DNA of 64,000 nucleotides from the NCBI GenBank assembly GCA_020536535.1, contig JAHLWZ010000791.1, forward strand, positions 124,001-188,000, read 5' to 3'. This document shows, in pieces, positions 1-13,164 of this stretch. The DNA comes from Pelomyxa schiedti (taxonomy: Eukaryota; Evosea; Pelobiontida; Pelomyxidae). The notes below the pieces were generated by a model. The model searched no databases and was not told where the DNA came from. It saw only the letters and a program-made list of their open reading frames with translations. A program made the translations under genes and the position numbers. Position 1 is the stretch's first letter; each line of letters begins with the position of its first letter.

Positions 1-1414
1 TGAGCAGGGTAGCACAATCACTGGTTGATCAGACATCCCGACTCCTCAAAGACACACTGGTACCAACACCGTGACTGTAAGGACTAAACTCTTTGCAGGG
101 AATTCACCTTCAGCTACCTGAAAAGACCACAATACATGATAAGATGAATAATTCCATTGGAGAGACAGTAAGGTGCATAGAAAGCCTATTGGAAGTAGCG
201 TCTGCTATGGCTACAGCAGAAGAACCAGAAAAACGAGCATTTAAAAAAAAGGTTTTTTTCCTTGGGGTTCACTTTGGTTAATTTAAGCGCCAGATGGAGA
301 AAGCCTCTGCAGCAGTTGCCATGACACTCCAAAATATTGGCGATGTTCTTCAGCAGTACCCTGGCGGAGAGGCACTTGCCCTGGAGGAATCAATAAAGGA
401 AGCAGAAGAACTTGAAATGACGGCAGAAAGGTAAAGAGCCGTACTTTTTCCGTATGTTCTGACTTCTACCCAGAGAACTTAAGAAATGCATTCAAGCAAT
501 AGATTCAGGTTCTGCAAAATTGTTGGCTTCAAAGCCCGTTGTAAAGCCTAAAGCTGTGAGATTTCCCATCCCCTGTCTTTCCCTAACATGGTACCAGCCA
601 GGGGCGAAATTAGACCAAGTGGATATTAGTTGCATCATTAAAGATGGTGCAGCAGCAATTACTTCAGCAAGCAGTAATTTGATGAAGTACGCTTCCACTG
701 CGCAGGTACATTGCTGCCTTGAAGTTAACACAAAATAACACCTAGCATAGGGCAGTAGAATCACCCTTTTGCGAGCCGGAAGTGTGAAGTACCGCTCTGA
801 TCCTCTTTGGACTAATGCTCTCATAGCAGCTGCCCAAGTTGCTACACTCCTTTTACAACTTTCAATTAACCTAACGCAGGCTGTTTCAGCCAAAGTGGCA
901 GCACTTGTTGCCGCTGCGATAAAGGCAAACCCCACAGAAGAAGAGATAGTTTCTACATCAAGTGGGGTTAGCACTGCGACGGCAGCACTGGTTAATGCCA
1001 CAAAGCAGCGTGTCTATGATCCTAGCAGTGTGGTACTTTAATTTGCAGTCTCACGTTGAGTTAACACAACACTTAGGAACAACAGAACATGGCAAATGCA
1101 GCCAAATCCGTGGCCGCCTCCACCGTGGCACTCGTTACTGCAGCCAAGAAAGCATTAGAGCCAGTTGAAATAGAGGAGGTATGGCTGCAGAACAATTCCA
1201 TTCCCCTTTTTCCTAATCCACACAAAGTCTTCAGCAAGTACCATAATAACAGGCACTGGAGGTTATGACTGGGAATTGGAGAAACAAATTGAAGTTGAGA
1301 AAATAGAAGCTCAACTCCGGCGAGCCAGGTCCGACATGCAGAAGGTTTCTATTTCCCACAAATGACCCAAAGTTTCTGATTTGAATTTAACAGCTTAGAG
1401 GAGGCAAAAGTTAG
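1..1414 (+). CDS. Talin/HIP1R-family I/LWEQ actin-binding protein, C-terminal part (5' end outside window)
   Basis: This is the C-terminal end of a protein with an I/LWEQ (THATCH) module, which binds F-actin and links it to adhesion sites or endocytic coats. Exons read 1-59, 99-251, 288-430, 474-555, 598-705, 751-1029, 1077 to about 1180, then two more; the stop is TAG at 1412-1414. Introns are 36-47 nt. The helical repeats are rich in Ala/Leu, with WTNALIAAAQVATLL, DPSSEQQNMANAAKSVA and a final amphipathic helix VEKIEAQLRRARSDMQK, in the order seen at talin and Sla2/HIP1R C-termini. The splice near 1180-1240 could not be resolved cleanly. Talin versus Sla2/HIP1R cannot be decided without the N-terminus (FERM versus ANTH). 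Confidence 0.8.
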
Positions 1415-1625
1415 TTGTATATAGAATAGAACGACTGTGATTTATCCATTGTTAAAACAAAGAAAGTTTTGCAGTTTACACCCTCTCATTTGAAAAAAGA
1501 ACCAAGCGTTATTAGTGAAACAAAAAACAGCCGCGACGAAGGTTTTGGAACTGCATCGAACGGATTTGTTTTCCAATCGGTTTTAAAATTGGTTTTCTAG
1601 ATAGAACAAAAACATAGTGGAGCTT

Positions 1626-4600
1626 TCACCCAGACCCTGTGTAGCTCTGGTAGTACCCACTGCTATCCAGAGTGTAAACCGCCCAAGACATGGCCGTTTG
1701 CAGGGCTGTGATGATTTCTTTGGTATCTGGTGGTAGACTTTTGATAAACTGGTCCAAATCCATAGCATAGTTTACAGACTCCCAGCCTGCAGGCCACACT
1801 TCTGCAAGAAGAAGTTCTACTTTTTTACAAACATCCTTTGCGAGATGTTAGTACAGCGGTTTTAAAAGTTTTACAGGGAACACACGGCTGGTGGTAATTC
1901 GCCGTAAGATGTAAGGTCATAGGCTTTACCATAAAAGTCAACATGCGTTACAGCGTCGGGATCACAGGCTTCAACATACGATCTGAAGCCTGGAACCCAG
2001 GAATTGTCAATAAGAAGGTACTCAAGTGTTTGACCCTCAGGTGCATCAGAATTTGTCGGATACTGCTCTTGGCTGGAATAATCAGTGCTATAAGACCCCT
2101 CAGTAGTGCTACATGTTTCTTCCGACGTTGGAGATGTTGTTTGCGTTGTTGAATAAACGTCGGTTGCTTGGTCTGTGTATGTTGTGTCTGTGCTTGCATA
2201 CTCGGTTACACTATAAGCAGTTTCGTCGTAGGCTTGGCTCTGATTCTCTGGATCGTATGCTGTGTATGTTTGGTCGGTGTACGCCTGATCGGAATAGGCT
2301 TGGTCACCATAGGCCTGATCGGAGTATGCTTGATCAGAATACACCGGGTCGGAATATGCCTGCTCCAAATACCCTTGATCTGAGTAGGTCGGATCACAAT
2401 ACGCCTGATCGGGAGTATGAACAGCTTCCTGTTGCGCACTTTCCGTGCTTTGAGTGTTGTACGTTTCTGTTGGTTTCAGCGCGGGAGTAGTTTCTGCATT
2501 ATTCTGCCGAGGTGATTTGTTAATACTTCCCTGTGGTTGCTCCTTATCAACAGTTGATGGTGGAGGTTCTGTGAGGGCGACCTCCTGGTTGGTTGCGTTA
2601 CTTTGGTCGTAGCTCTGTCCGTTATTATAAGCTTGATCTGCCGCATAGACCTGATCTGTAGCATACGATTCACTGTTGTATGCCTGATCGGAGCAGTAAG
2701 ATTCTTCTGGCAGGTAGCTGTCGTATGCTCCATAAGTCTGATCGTAGGCTGGATCAGCAGTATAAGGCTGATCCGAGTAAGCTGGGTCTGTGTATATTTG
2801 GTCAGTGTAGACTGGGTCATAAGCCTGAGTTTCGTAAGAAAGAGCATCGACATTGACAGGTGGCTCCCCTTTATTCTCACTGTTTGGAGTGAGTGGCTCT
2901 TGCTGTTCGGGTATAGTCCCGTCGCCCACAGGCCCCTTTGTTTTGCTAGGGTCTGTTTCTGCAGGACTTTGTTCGGCTGAGGAGTGTGTTTCTGGGCCAG
3001 TAGGGCCACTCTGGGCCTTGGATACCTCTGTTTTGTTTGGAGGTAGCGGGGCAGGAGCAGGAGGCAGTGGGGCAGGAGCAGGAGGTAGGGAGGCAGGAGG
3101 CAGGGGAGCAGGAGGCAGGGAGGCAGGAAGTAGGGGTGCGGGAGGTAATGTCACTTTTTCAAGTGGGGTAACTACTGGGGGTTCTGTTGTTGGGACCCCA
3201 ATACCATTGATATAATAATCATCGGGTATCAAGTGTTGTTCTGGTAGATAGTCATCAGTGGGGTGAGCATCTACATTAGTGTGGGAGGGCTCATCCCAGA
3301 TATAAGTTTCTTCATCTTGTGGGGCTTCCTTCTACAAAGTGTAAAGTTCAAGCAAGAATTTCAAAAGGGTACCTGGGCCTGAAGTACTGGGGTATCTTGG
3401 TTTAGTATGATGGGCTTGTCTGGTGTATTGCTGACTTCTTTTGGTGGGGCAATGACTGTATCAAGAACTGGTGGAGGGATTTGATTTGAAGAACTGTCCT
3501 CTGGTATAACACTGACTACGGGTGGGGGAACGGCACATGAAGTTGATTGCCCATTTGCAGAAGTGGAAGTTCGGGTTTCGTTTTGTGCCGGTGTGCCATC
3601 TCCCGATTCTGTATTTGTTCTCAACACCACAGGAGTTGTAGCTTTCTCTTCTACCGGTTTAGAAGGCTTTGTGGACTGTGTGGTAGGAGACGGACTGGAT
3701 TTTTCTGCTGAAGCAGGTGCCACTTTTGCATTGTTTGAGCAATCTTGTTTAGCTATTGCCACGGGCTTTTGGATGGTGTGGGCAGCTTTTTCTCTGGCAA
3801 TGGTTTGTTGTACCTGTCCAGAAAGAGGTATTTGTTGTGAGATTTCACATGGTTTTTCGGACTCTTTATCAGTAGGTGAAGACTTGGGTACTGGCAATGG
3901 CTTCTGAGCAGAGAGTTGCTTTTCAGAAAAAGAATTCTGACGTACAACCACCTTTCCAACAGTCGGCTTCGATGGTTGTTCTGCAGGTAACTTCTGGATA
4001 GAAACTGGCTTTTCGCTTTGTGTCTTTTGAGTGGGGGTGGCCTTTTCACTGGCGACTGGTTTCTCGATAGTTATTGGCTTAACGGACTTGTCTGAGGTTG
4101 TGTTAATTGTTTTGATTTCACTTGGTGTCATGGCTCCTTGCTTTATGATTGATTTTTCTGAAGCCTCTTTCTTCTCTGGCTGTCCAGGTAAAGAGTTTTT
4201 GGCACTTGACACTTGAGTTGGAGTTGGCTTCTCCGTTGAGGATTTTGAAGGTTGGGGTGGTCTCTCATGAGCAGGTGGAGGTGTAGGCGTAGGCGTAGGC
4301 GTAGGTATTTTAGGAGCTGAAGTATTCTCTTGACTGCTAGTGGTGGGTCTTATTTCAGAAGGTTGTGGTGCTGGTGCGGCTGTTTTAGATGGTGGAGCAA
4401 CTACCTGTGTTGCGGTTGATGGTGTTTCAGTGGGCTTACATGAAGGTGGTGAAGTTGATCTTGTTGGAAGTGCTGCACTCCCAGTCTTTGGAGATGCTGC
4501 TCGTTCCAAGTTGATGCCTCCTTTCCCAGAAGCTGGGTCAAGTTGTTTAGGAGTGTCCACGCGGTGTAGAGTGGGTTTTGGGGATGGCGATTGATCAAGC

Positions 4601-7600
4601 TGTTTGGTTTGTAAACTTGGTGTGGGTGGTGTTGGAAGTGTCTTTTGTAATGGACCCTGTTCCCTAGGAGTTGTAGGCTGAAGTACTTGATTTGAAGGTT
4701 TTTCTGCTTGAACGGGGGTTGTTGATTTTTGTTCCGGATGTAACTGTGGTTCAGGTGAAGTTGCAGACCTTATGGCCTTCTCCGTTAGTACTTTGTTGCT
4801 AGTTGAACTTCGCAAACTATCGGTCTGGCTCGGTTGGGGTGATTGCTCTTGGCTGTGAGGACTTGTCAATCCCCCAGTTTCTCTCACTCCTGCACAAGGT
4901 TGCCCCACCTGTTCCTGTTGAGAACGTGGTTGACCCACTTGTTGTGGACGTTGTACCTGTGGACGTTGTGGTTGGGGGGTTTGTACAACGTGCTGTTGGG
5001 ACTCAGGTGTTGGGGACACTGGTTTCACTTGGGGTTGCGGTTTTGTTTGTGGCTGTGCTGGAGAGGTTGCTTGTGTTTGCGGGTGTTGTATTTGAGCTTG
5101 TGGTTGAGGTTGTGCCTGTGTCTGTGGTTGCGGTTGCGGCTGGGGACGCGGTCGTGGCTGAGGTTGCGGTTTTGATTGGAGCTGTGATGGCTGTTGTGCT
5201 TTCAGTTGCTGTGGAGGTTCTGTTTCTGATTGTGGTTGTGGCTTTTGTTGAGGTCGTGGCTGTGGCTGTGGCTGTGTATGTGGTTGTGGTTGCGGTTGAG
5301 GTCGTTTCAACTGTGTTTGAACTTGATTTGATATTGGCACAAGTGATTGTGGCTCGGGTTGGGGCTTGCCCTGTGGTTGTGGTGCTTGTGATTGTTGGCA
5401 TTGCGCCTGTGTGTTTGGTTGTGGTTGAGGCCGCGGCCGTGGCTGTGGCGGTGGTTGAGGCTTTGGTTGAGATTGAGATTGTTTTTGAGCTTGAGGCTGA
5501 GGTAGAAGCTGAGTAGCCGGAGTTGGAGTGGGAGTAGCCGGGGTCTGAGGTTGAGGCTGAGGCTGAGGAGCCGGAGCCGGAGTTGGAGTAGGAGTAGCCA
5601 GAGGCGGAGGGTGAGGCTGAGGCTGAGGCTGAGTCTGAGTCTGAGGATGAGTTTGTGGGTGAGGTTGAGGCAGCGTTTGAGGTCGAGTTTGTGGTTGTGG
5701 TTGTGGTTTTGGTTTAGGTGTTGGTGTCGGTGTCGGTGTCGGTGTCGGTGTTGTTGCTGTTGATTGAAGTTGTGATGGTGAGTGTGTTTGTGTTTGAGGC
5801 TGTGGTTGCGGCTGCGGCTGCGGCTTTGGTAGTGGCTTTGGCAACTGTTGGGACTTAGGTTGAGGTTCTGAGTGATTATGGACTGGGTCCTGGGGTTGAG
5901 GCTGAGGCTGCACCTGTGAATTTGGTTGTGGGCGTGGTTGAGGTTGTGGGTTTCCCTGTGGGCGTGGCTGTGGTTGAGGTTGTGGGCCTGCCTGTGGGCG
6001 TGGTTGTGGCTGTGGGCCTGCCAGTGGCCGGGGTTGTGGTTGTGGCCGTGGCTGTGTATTTGGTTGTGGCCGTGCCTGTGTATTAGGCTGTGTCTGTGAA
6101 GGAGATCGCAGAGTTGGATCTGCTTGTGCAGATATCTGATGTGTTGGGGGGGGAGTAACCACACGAACCGTAGGTCCAGGTTGACTTTGTTGGGGTTCTT
6201 GTGGCTTTGTCGAATCAAGGGTGTCAGGAGATTTGGAAGGTGAAGGAAGAGGCTTCACCTGGGAAGAATGTGTCCCCTGGTCAGGGGGAAGTGAGGATGA
6301 CACCCCTGAACGTGCAGGGGGTGGTGGAGGCAGTGATTTACCTTGTGCAGGTTGAGGGTCGGTTGGTTGTTTGGTCTCGAGATTGGTTTGCTCAGTTTGC
6401 ACTTGATGTGTTTTTGGAGGAGGTTGTGGTTGCTGTGGGACCTTGGGAGGGGGTTGAGGGATGTTGCGTACGGGTTGCGGAAGTGGTTTGGAGGGCTGTG
6501 CAGGGCTTTCACTAGTTGCTTGGTCAGTAGGTACTGTACGATCCAATGTCTTGGGAGGTGGTTGGGGAATACTTTTTGGGATAGGTAAAGGTTTACCTCC
6601 TTCTCTTGGAGGAGGAATAGCCCGCATGGGGGCCTGTGGTTGAGCTGTGTTATGTGACTGGGTTGAGGAAGGCACACGTGGTGGGGGAATTGGTTGTGTG
6701 TGTGGTACTGATGGCGGAGGCGCAACAGATTTTGTTTGGGAGCTGGCACTATCAGACTGTATTTGCTGGCGTGGTGCTACTTGTTGGGAAGCGGGTGGTT
6801 GAAGGTTTTGTTGCTCAGGTTGCACATTGGTCCTCTGTGGATGTAGTGTGGTTGTTGGCTGGGAGGAATTTCCCGTCCCTTGTTGCGTAGTCTGTGTACG
6901 AGGAGACGGTGCACGAGGATTCCCTGGCTGTGAAATGGCTGGTCGTGCAGGGGTGGTTGCCGATGAAAATGATCGCATCTGAGTTGGGCGGGGTGGAGTA
7001 CGTGATACAGGTGTGCTTTGATCCTGTGACTGAACTAGCTTCCAAGAATTGGTGCCTACCCAGGCCTCATAGTAGACACTCTTAATCTGTGCCAATGCCC
7101 ACATGGACGCCTTATCAAACATATTGGCATTGATTCGACAAATCGGGGAAGGGGACTCAAATTCAAGTCTTGTATACAGGTCGTCACTTATAGACCAAGG
7201 TACATTTTCAAGGGGCATGAGGGCAACAACATCACGGTGACTGATAAATGTTGCAAACAATTTTTGTCCAAGTTCTTGGAGATCCTTTTTTTGTGCCCCA
7301 CCACTGTTTTAGATTGATTAGAATTAAGCAGGAAGGAACCGTTGGTTCAACATCTAGCTTGGAAAAGGAATCGATACTCTGAACAAAATTCAGCAAACCA
7401 TGGGCACCTTGTGTGTGAAGGTATTGCTTAAAATTTTCAGATAGAAGTGGGTGCTCCATTGCAGATTCAAAGGAAGGTGCAGAATCAAACCTCAGGGAGC
7501 TCTAGTATTAATAAAAATAAAGCTTTTAAATAAGCGTAATCAAACCTCAGCACTTTTTGGCGGCTTAGGGAGTGAACGCTTTCCAGTACGGAGCGTCCTA

Positions 7601-9519
7601 TGAGATCTTATTACTTGGTCATTGTTAGAAGGAGGAGGTTGTCCCCGCCACCCCCCAAGCTTGCTGCACCAAATGGTGTACGGAGCAATCATCAAGTAAA
7701 ATGCATCAGCTGGGAATTTCCATTGGTTTGGGGCACAACATGTTAAAGAAGATAGTGATTGAACCTTGAAGTGCCTTGAAGGTCGTGGTGTTTAGAAGGT
7801 GATCATTATCAGCTCCAAACAAAATTGCCTGTAATGAATTGGCATTACCCTCTTGTACACAAACATTTTGGGGTGAATCTTGGTCACAAAAAGTGTTGAA
7901 AATGCGGACAGCTTCTCTCCGGAATTCCTAAAGGGAGTTAGAGCTTTTATAGATATTTAAGAGTTTAAACTGATTTAGAAGTAAAGTATTGTGATGACAG
8001 AGATTCTATCTCTTCCCAAAGTAGTAAGGGGTCTTGGCTTTCTTGGCTTATAAGATAATTTTTAAAAACTTCTCGGAGTCCAGTATTGCTGAGTGTAGCA
8101 GCAAGAGAAGGAGGGGATGGTTTCCGTTTCTAAAGGAAATCAGAGAGGGATTTAAATCCTCACAAACCTCCATGGGGGCAGGTGATGCAACAGGACGGAC
8201 TGGGGTGGAGACAGGTGTACTGGCATGGGTTACGGTACCTTTTTCAAGATGTAAATAAATACAGAGATTGTGATATAATACTTGGTTCGATTGGAGGCCC
8301 AGGTAACCACTCAATTGTTGTTGTCCAGCGGGGGAAAGAATGATCCTGCATAAGATGGTAGGCCTCTGTTTGGGCTCTGGCAAAAATCTTTGACCAGATA
8401 ATGTCGGGCTTTGGGTTTGTTATCTGGGGTTCCAATTCCGTTGCTATGCCTGCTGGAAAATTGACTTCATACTGGGACCCAGGCTTTACATATTTCTCAA
8501 AGATTCTCCTGGCTTCATTTTGGACTTCACCCTGAAAAATGAGTACAGTTTCATTGCGATTTTGACATACTGGAGCAACACCAGATTCAACCATGGCATT
8601 GAAAGATTCCACCTCATTCCAAAAATTTAAGCTCTCTTCACAGTACTCACTTTCCAGAAATTGCCTGAATCTTACTGCAAGCTCAGGGTCGGGCAAGACA
8701 CTCGTCAGATTACTGGGCTTTGGTATACCTGGACTACAGTTAGAAAGTACAAAGATTAACAAACGTATTATGATAGAGTTCAGAACCTGCTTTCCACATT
8801 TCTGGTTTTTCCTTTTTCACTATAGTAGCTGAAGTTGCAGGTGCAGAAATGATGCCATGTCTGATTGTGCCAACAGCAACAAGCTTTTTTAGGAAAAAGG
8901 ATTTTCCAGATTCACCTGTGCGCTTTTTTGCCTTCTCTTCAGATTTTCGTACTTTTTCTTCTCCTTTTTTTGCTTTCTCTTCCTCTTTTTTTGCTCTTTC
9001 TTCCTCTTTTTTTAATCTTTCCTCTTCTTCCCTCTTTGCTTTCTCTTCCTCCCTTCTTGCACGCTCCTCTTCCTTCTTCACTCTCTCTTCTTCCTCTCGT
9101 TTTGCCCTTTCCTCCTCCCTCTTGGCCTTCTCCTCCCTCTTTGCGCGCTCTTCCTCCTCCTCCCTCTTGGCTTTCTCTTCCCTTTTTGTTCTCTCCTCTT
9201 CCTCTCGCTTTGCCTTCTCTTCTCTTTTCGCCTTTTCCTCCTCTTCGTGTTTCATCCTCTCCTCCTCCTCCTTTTTGGCCTTTTCGTGCATTTTCTTCAG
9301 CCTGAGGAAATCCGAGGCATCATCCAACTTGACAGACATCCTCTGAATATGCCCCGGCTTGAGCTGTAATGCAGTTGCAGTTACGCTTCCCCCGGACATC
9401 TGGAGTGGAGGGGAAGAGGACACACTGGGCGGGATCCCAGTAACAACACCCCCTAATGCAACAGGCAGTATAACTCTCGGTGGTGGCCTGGGTGCAGTAC
9501 CGCCGGAAACCTGTCTCAT
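1626..9519 (-). CDS. Giant multi-domain protein: coiled coil, three RGS domains, Pro/Gln-rich region, Tyr-rich repeats
   Basis: RGS domains speed GTP hydrolysis on G-alpha subunits; three in one chain suggest a G-protein scaffold. The first exon (8765-9519) begins MRQVSGGTAPRPPP and holds a long KREEEE-type charged coiled coil. After a 31-nt intron (8734-8764) comes RGS1 (DPELAVRFRQFLESEYCEES ... IFEKYV). RGS2 is split over several exons (LREVFKNYLISQESQDPLLL ... EFRREAVRIFNTF). RGS3 (FKQYLHTQGAHGLLNFVQSI) spans the exon join near 7260. About 1,200 residues of PQPQP/TPTP low complexity follow. An intron near 3320-3360 joins this to a tail of repeated AYSDQ/YTDQ units, and a last exon ends at TGA 1626-1628 (LPPDTKEIITALQTAMSW). 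Total is about 2,400 residues. Each RGS call rests on pattern, with RGS1 the clearest. The long low-complexity open frames on the other strand are mirror artefacts of this gene. Confidence 0.85.
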
Positions 9520-9981
9520 GTGTATCAGTTGTGTTTATTAACTAGTTATAATATATAATATCCACAACGAACGATACCGTGGCAGCTGTCAAAAAAATAA
9601 TTAGAATCCCAGTTGAGTGGCCGAAACGCAAACGTGAGAACGACGATGGGGAGGAAGAGGAAAGAAAAAAAAAAAAAAAAAAGCGAGCTAGCACAAGAAT
9701 TTGGATGATGGGTTGAGATATTGTTGTACGTTACCGTGTGCTCTTTGCGGTATCGGCGGCGGTATTGGGTGAGACGACATGACAAACCCGAAAAATTTTA
9801 ATCTCCTCTTCCCAAACGGGAATCGTGCATTGCGTAGCTGCGGACTACGGAAATTTAAATCTGGGTTTTTCAAGAACGAACATTGGCTCAGTCTGTTTGG
9901 GTGTGGCCAAAACAATGTTTTTGCTTTGCAAGGCTAGAACAGTGGGTTTTTGCCAAATGGGTGTGATACCAAGTGCAAGGC
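9520..9981. other. Intergenic spacer between importin beta and the RGS gene
   Basis: These 462 bp hold the upstream region of the RGS gene and the downstream region of importin beta, both on the minus strand. A pure A run lies near 9665-9682 (T-rich on the transcribed minus strand). No open frame with family-like sequence was found. Confidence 0.5.
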
Positions 9982-12761
9982 TTAAGGGAGTTGTTTGATT
10001 TTGTCCTGTAGTTCAGTGGCCATGTGGAGTGTTGCTACGCTGGTGTTGTTACAGGAGAGCACTTCGGCAAGGAATTGTTGTACAATAGGTGTCACGAGTG
10101 TTGGCTTTGCAGCCGGTCCTATCTGTTTGACAGTTTAGTAGGCAAAAGTTGGTGGAAAGAACTTACATCGGCAAAGTCTGTGAGAACATTGACCATCACT
10201 GCAGTAAGGCTGTCGGGACGGTTCACATCGTTCAGCACAACACGAACTAATGTTGTGATGTGCTGTGAGAGCCCTGTTGCAAGGTCGTTGCCTCTTCCTC
10301 CAGCTTTAAACGCTATTACAATGCCGTCATAAACGTTGCACACTCCTTCTCGAAGGGCGTGAAGGTAGTCTGCAGTATCGTCATCATCAGGGTCGTCTTG
10401 GCTCTCTGCGGTAGCTGCAGCCAGTAGGGCCAGAATGTCGTTCACATGTGGAATAAATGCAGCTTGAAGTGTATTTGCCATATCACCTATCACCTTGAAA
10501 AGATTTGGCTTCAAGGCCCTGGCTATTGCGGGGTTCTTAATATGCTGCGACATGATAGTGATGATCTGAGGGCAATACGGGGCAATTTGAGGTCCCAAAG
10601 AGGAGCACAGAGTGCTAACAAGTTCGATGGCAATGCGGCAAACTTCGTATTCTTCATGGTTCTTCAACGCACTGGCGATTACCGGCAAGAAGTGCTCCAT
10701 ATACTTACTGAAGTTTCCTTCCAGTGAGCTTGCCAGAGCACCAACAGCCTGTAAGGCTTCTTCATGGACAGACATACTTTTAGTAGTGAAAACTCTTGAG
10801 TATAGTGCTGCTAACGCGTCAGCAACGGCCACTGTTTGGTTTCCAAGTCGGAGTGTGCATTCTCTCAGAACAGTACACACCAAAGCTTGAGTCTCTTCCA
10901 ATTTTTTTTTCTCTTCCGTGCTTCTTGGTGTAGATACCAGCAGGGACTGTAAGCGCTGGACCAGGTTTGTTACCAGGTCAGCGACAGTACTTAGTGTATC
11001 GCTTCCAGAATTGCATACTAAGGTGCTGGCTGTAGTGTAAGCCTGACGTTGGAGATTGTTTTCATCAGCATCTGGTCTATCCGAGCACAGGAGAAGGTTT
11101 TGGACAATTCGAGCGAAATAAGGTGATAGAGGGCACGTGTTTCTAGTGACGGACTCACTGGAGGCAGGATACGCCTCTGACATCTGACATAGGGCCCAGC
11201 ACACTTTGCTAGCAATAAGAGGAGTAGATTTGACCAAGTGCGGCAGAATCGCTTCCAGAGCTGTGGGTACGTTACTTTTAACGAGTGCAGGGTGCACTTG
11301 GTACAATTTGCCCACTACCCATACTGAGGTCTGTTTAACAACGTCTGATGGATCCGAGAGATTACTTAATACCATTGGCAAAAGGGCTGTAATATACGGT
11401 GCCAACACGTTGGACTTAGGTCCTTCAAGAACAGCACCGAAAGCAGATGTGGCAGCATCTTTTTGATGCCAATCAGTACTTTGAATAGCTCCTCCTATAA
11501 GAGGCATGATTACTGGTACTATGTTATCTTCGGTGCATTGAGCCACAAAGGAGAGACATGTACTGCCGGCTGCGCTTACATTCCATGCATCTTCATCCTG
11601 ATCCTCTTCCTGTCGTGAAAGAGTTGTCCATAGCGCCTTCACAAGATATTGAAGTGCCCCAGCAATGTAATTGGCACTTGCCTTCTCAACTGGCCGGCCC
11701 TCGAGAGTTGCTGCCTCCGCAAGGTCTCGCAGTTTCTTCTCCGTATCTGCAATAGAGGTCCAGAACTCAATTGCTTGCAGGGCAACAGATTCGGGCTCCG
11801 TTGTAGACTGAAAAGCCGAAATAGTCATATTAAATATTGCTTGCATGTATGCAGGAAGCTTGTCATAGTAAAGTTCAGCAACTTTCACCAGGCACTCAAA
11901 GGCAAGTTCACGAACTTTCTCTGGTTGGCTTGAGCGCGTGGCTTCAAGAATAATCTTCATCAAGAAGTTTCTTTGGGCCTCCGCATCAAAGGCGTGATCG
12001 GCGTACTGAAGAGCACTGGTGAGAGCTTTAAGAGCTGCGGCTTTGACTTCCATATTAGTTTGCTCTGTCATGCACCCGTGAACAACAGTCTGCAGGATTT
12101 CGTCACAGTTATCCCGGATGTTCTTTGGTAATAGCTCCTCACAGATGTAGCCAACAGTCTCAATGGAAGCCTGTGTACTAAAACGTTAATCCTAGAAGAA
12201 AGGAGGGTGTTAGTCACCTTCTTAAGGAAATCGTTAGTAGTCTTAGCATTTGTGACTAAAATCTCGAACAAATCTTGCCACTGCCAAAAGATTATAAACG
12301 AGATAAAGGAGGTAGGAAGTTTACCTGGTTTTGCGGGATTTCCAGTTTTGCAAGGCTGCTGCATATTTGCGCCGCTGCACTCCTCGCTTCCGGGCTAGAC
12401 GAACCGAAAACGGACAAAACTGTTTTTTTCACCTTCAAAGTGTTAAAAAAAAAAAGATCAAAAAAAAATCCACTTGCACCTTTTCTCGTATGTTAGGGTC
12501 CACACTTTCCCATCGCTTTTGAAGCTCCGCCGTGCCTTCCTTTGCTTTGGTCTTCACCGAGTTCTTCAGCATGATTCCGGCGAGTTGTCGTATTCCCGCT
12601 GGGGTAGTTTCGCTAGCCAGTTCAGCTGCCAGAGCCGAAACGTAGCCCGCAAAATCCGCCATTTCCGCTGCTTTCAGTCGCTCCTCGGCCGGTCGTCTTT
12701 CCGCCTCGTTCGAGGACTGAGCTGCAGCCAACAACATTGATAGAGCCGATGACGAAGCCAT
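9982..12761 (-). CDS. KPNB1: Importin subunit beta-1 (karyopherin beta)
   Basis: This nuclear transport receptor binds importin alpha and FG nucleoporins and releases cargo on RanGTP. The start is MASSSALSMLLAAAQSS at 12761, followed by the importin-N segment (ERRPAEERLKAAE, GIMLKNSVKTK). Short introns separate exons carrying KLEIPQNQ, WQDLFEILVTN and ASIETVGYICEELLPKNI. One large exon (10165-12073) holds the HEAT repeats, including the family-typical acidic loop EEDQDEDAW and SFVAQCTEDNIVPVIMPLI. A last exon ends LHMATELQDKIKQLP with TAA at 9982-9984. The total of about 870 residues is the usual size. It is divergent from the Roco gene over a short shared upstream region. Confidence 0.95.
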
Positions 12762-13164
12762 GTTATTGTCTTGTGTTTTTTGTCTTCCCTGTTAGTGTCG
12801 CAAAACCGGTGCTGCGTAGCGTGAAACACAAATGAGCGTGGATTTAAATTGCGTAATCGCGTACCGGGAACTTCCCGAAATTGCCTCCTCAGATCCTTCA
12901 GTCCTCCAAGATCCCCCATGGGTGGTTCCTCCTCACAAAGTGCTACCACGAGTGCGCACTCCCCAGCGGAAAAGACTGAAGTCTGAACACCTCCCTGTCA
13001 AAGGGAAATCCGCGAAAAGCAACTTCGATCTTCATCATTGCGGAACGTTGCTGAACTTTATTTGTCTTTCGGCATTTTTGTCTCGTAGTCGGTGCACCGA
13101 CGATTATCGGCTGTCGTGTCTAAGATCTCGTCTGTGTGAATCTTCGTATTGTTGTTTTCGAAAC
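12762..13164. promoter_or_regulatory. Divergent upstream region of importin beta and the Roco gene
   Basis: This 403-bp stretch lies between the start codons of two divergently transcribed genes. It also carries an in-frame upstream extension of the Roco reading frame back to an ATG at 12832 (MSVDLNCVIAYRELPEIASS). The shared promoter must therefore be either this whole stretch or only about 70 bp. No core promoter motif was recognised. Confidence 0.4.

Noticed and set aside
4803-6890. Long plus-strand frames opposite the Pro/Gln-rich region (Val/Leu/Arg-rich products).
   Set aside because: They are antisense or frame shadows of the repetitive codons of the RGS gene and show no domain.
9660-9685. 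Internal A runs (also near 54030-54060 and 57170-57187) as marks of retrocopies.
   Set aside because: They lie in introns or spacers with T/A-rich tracts and are not attached to intronless copies.
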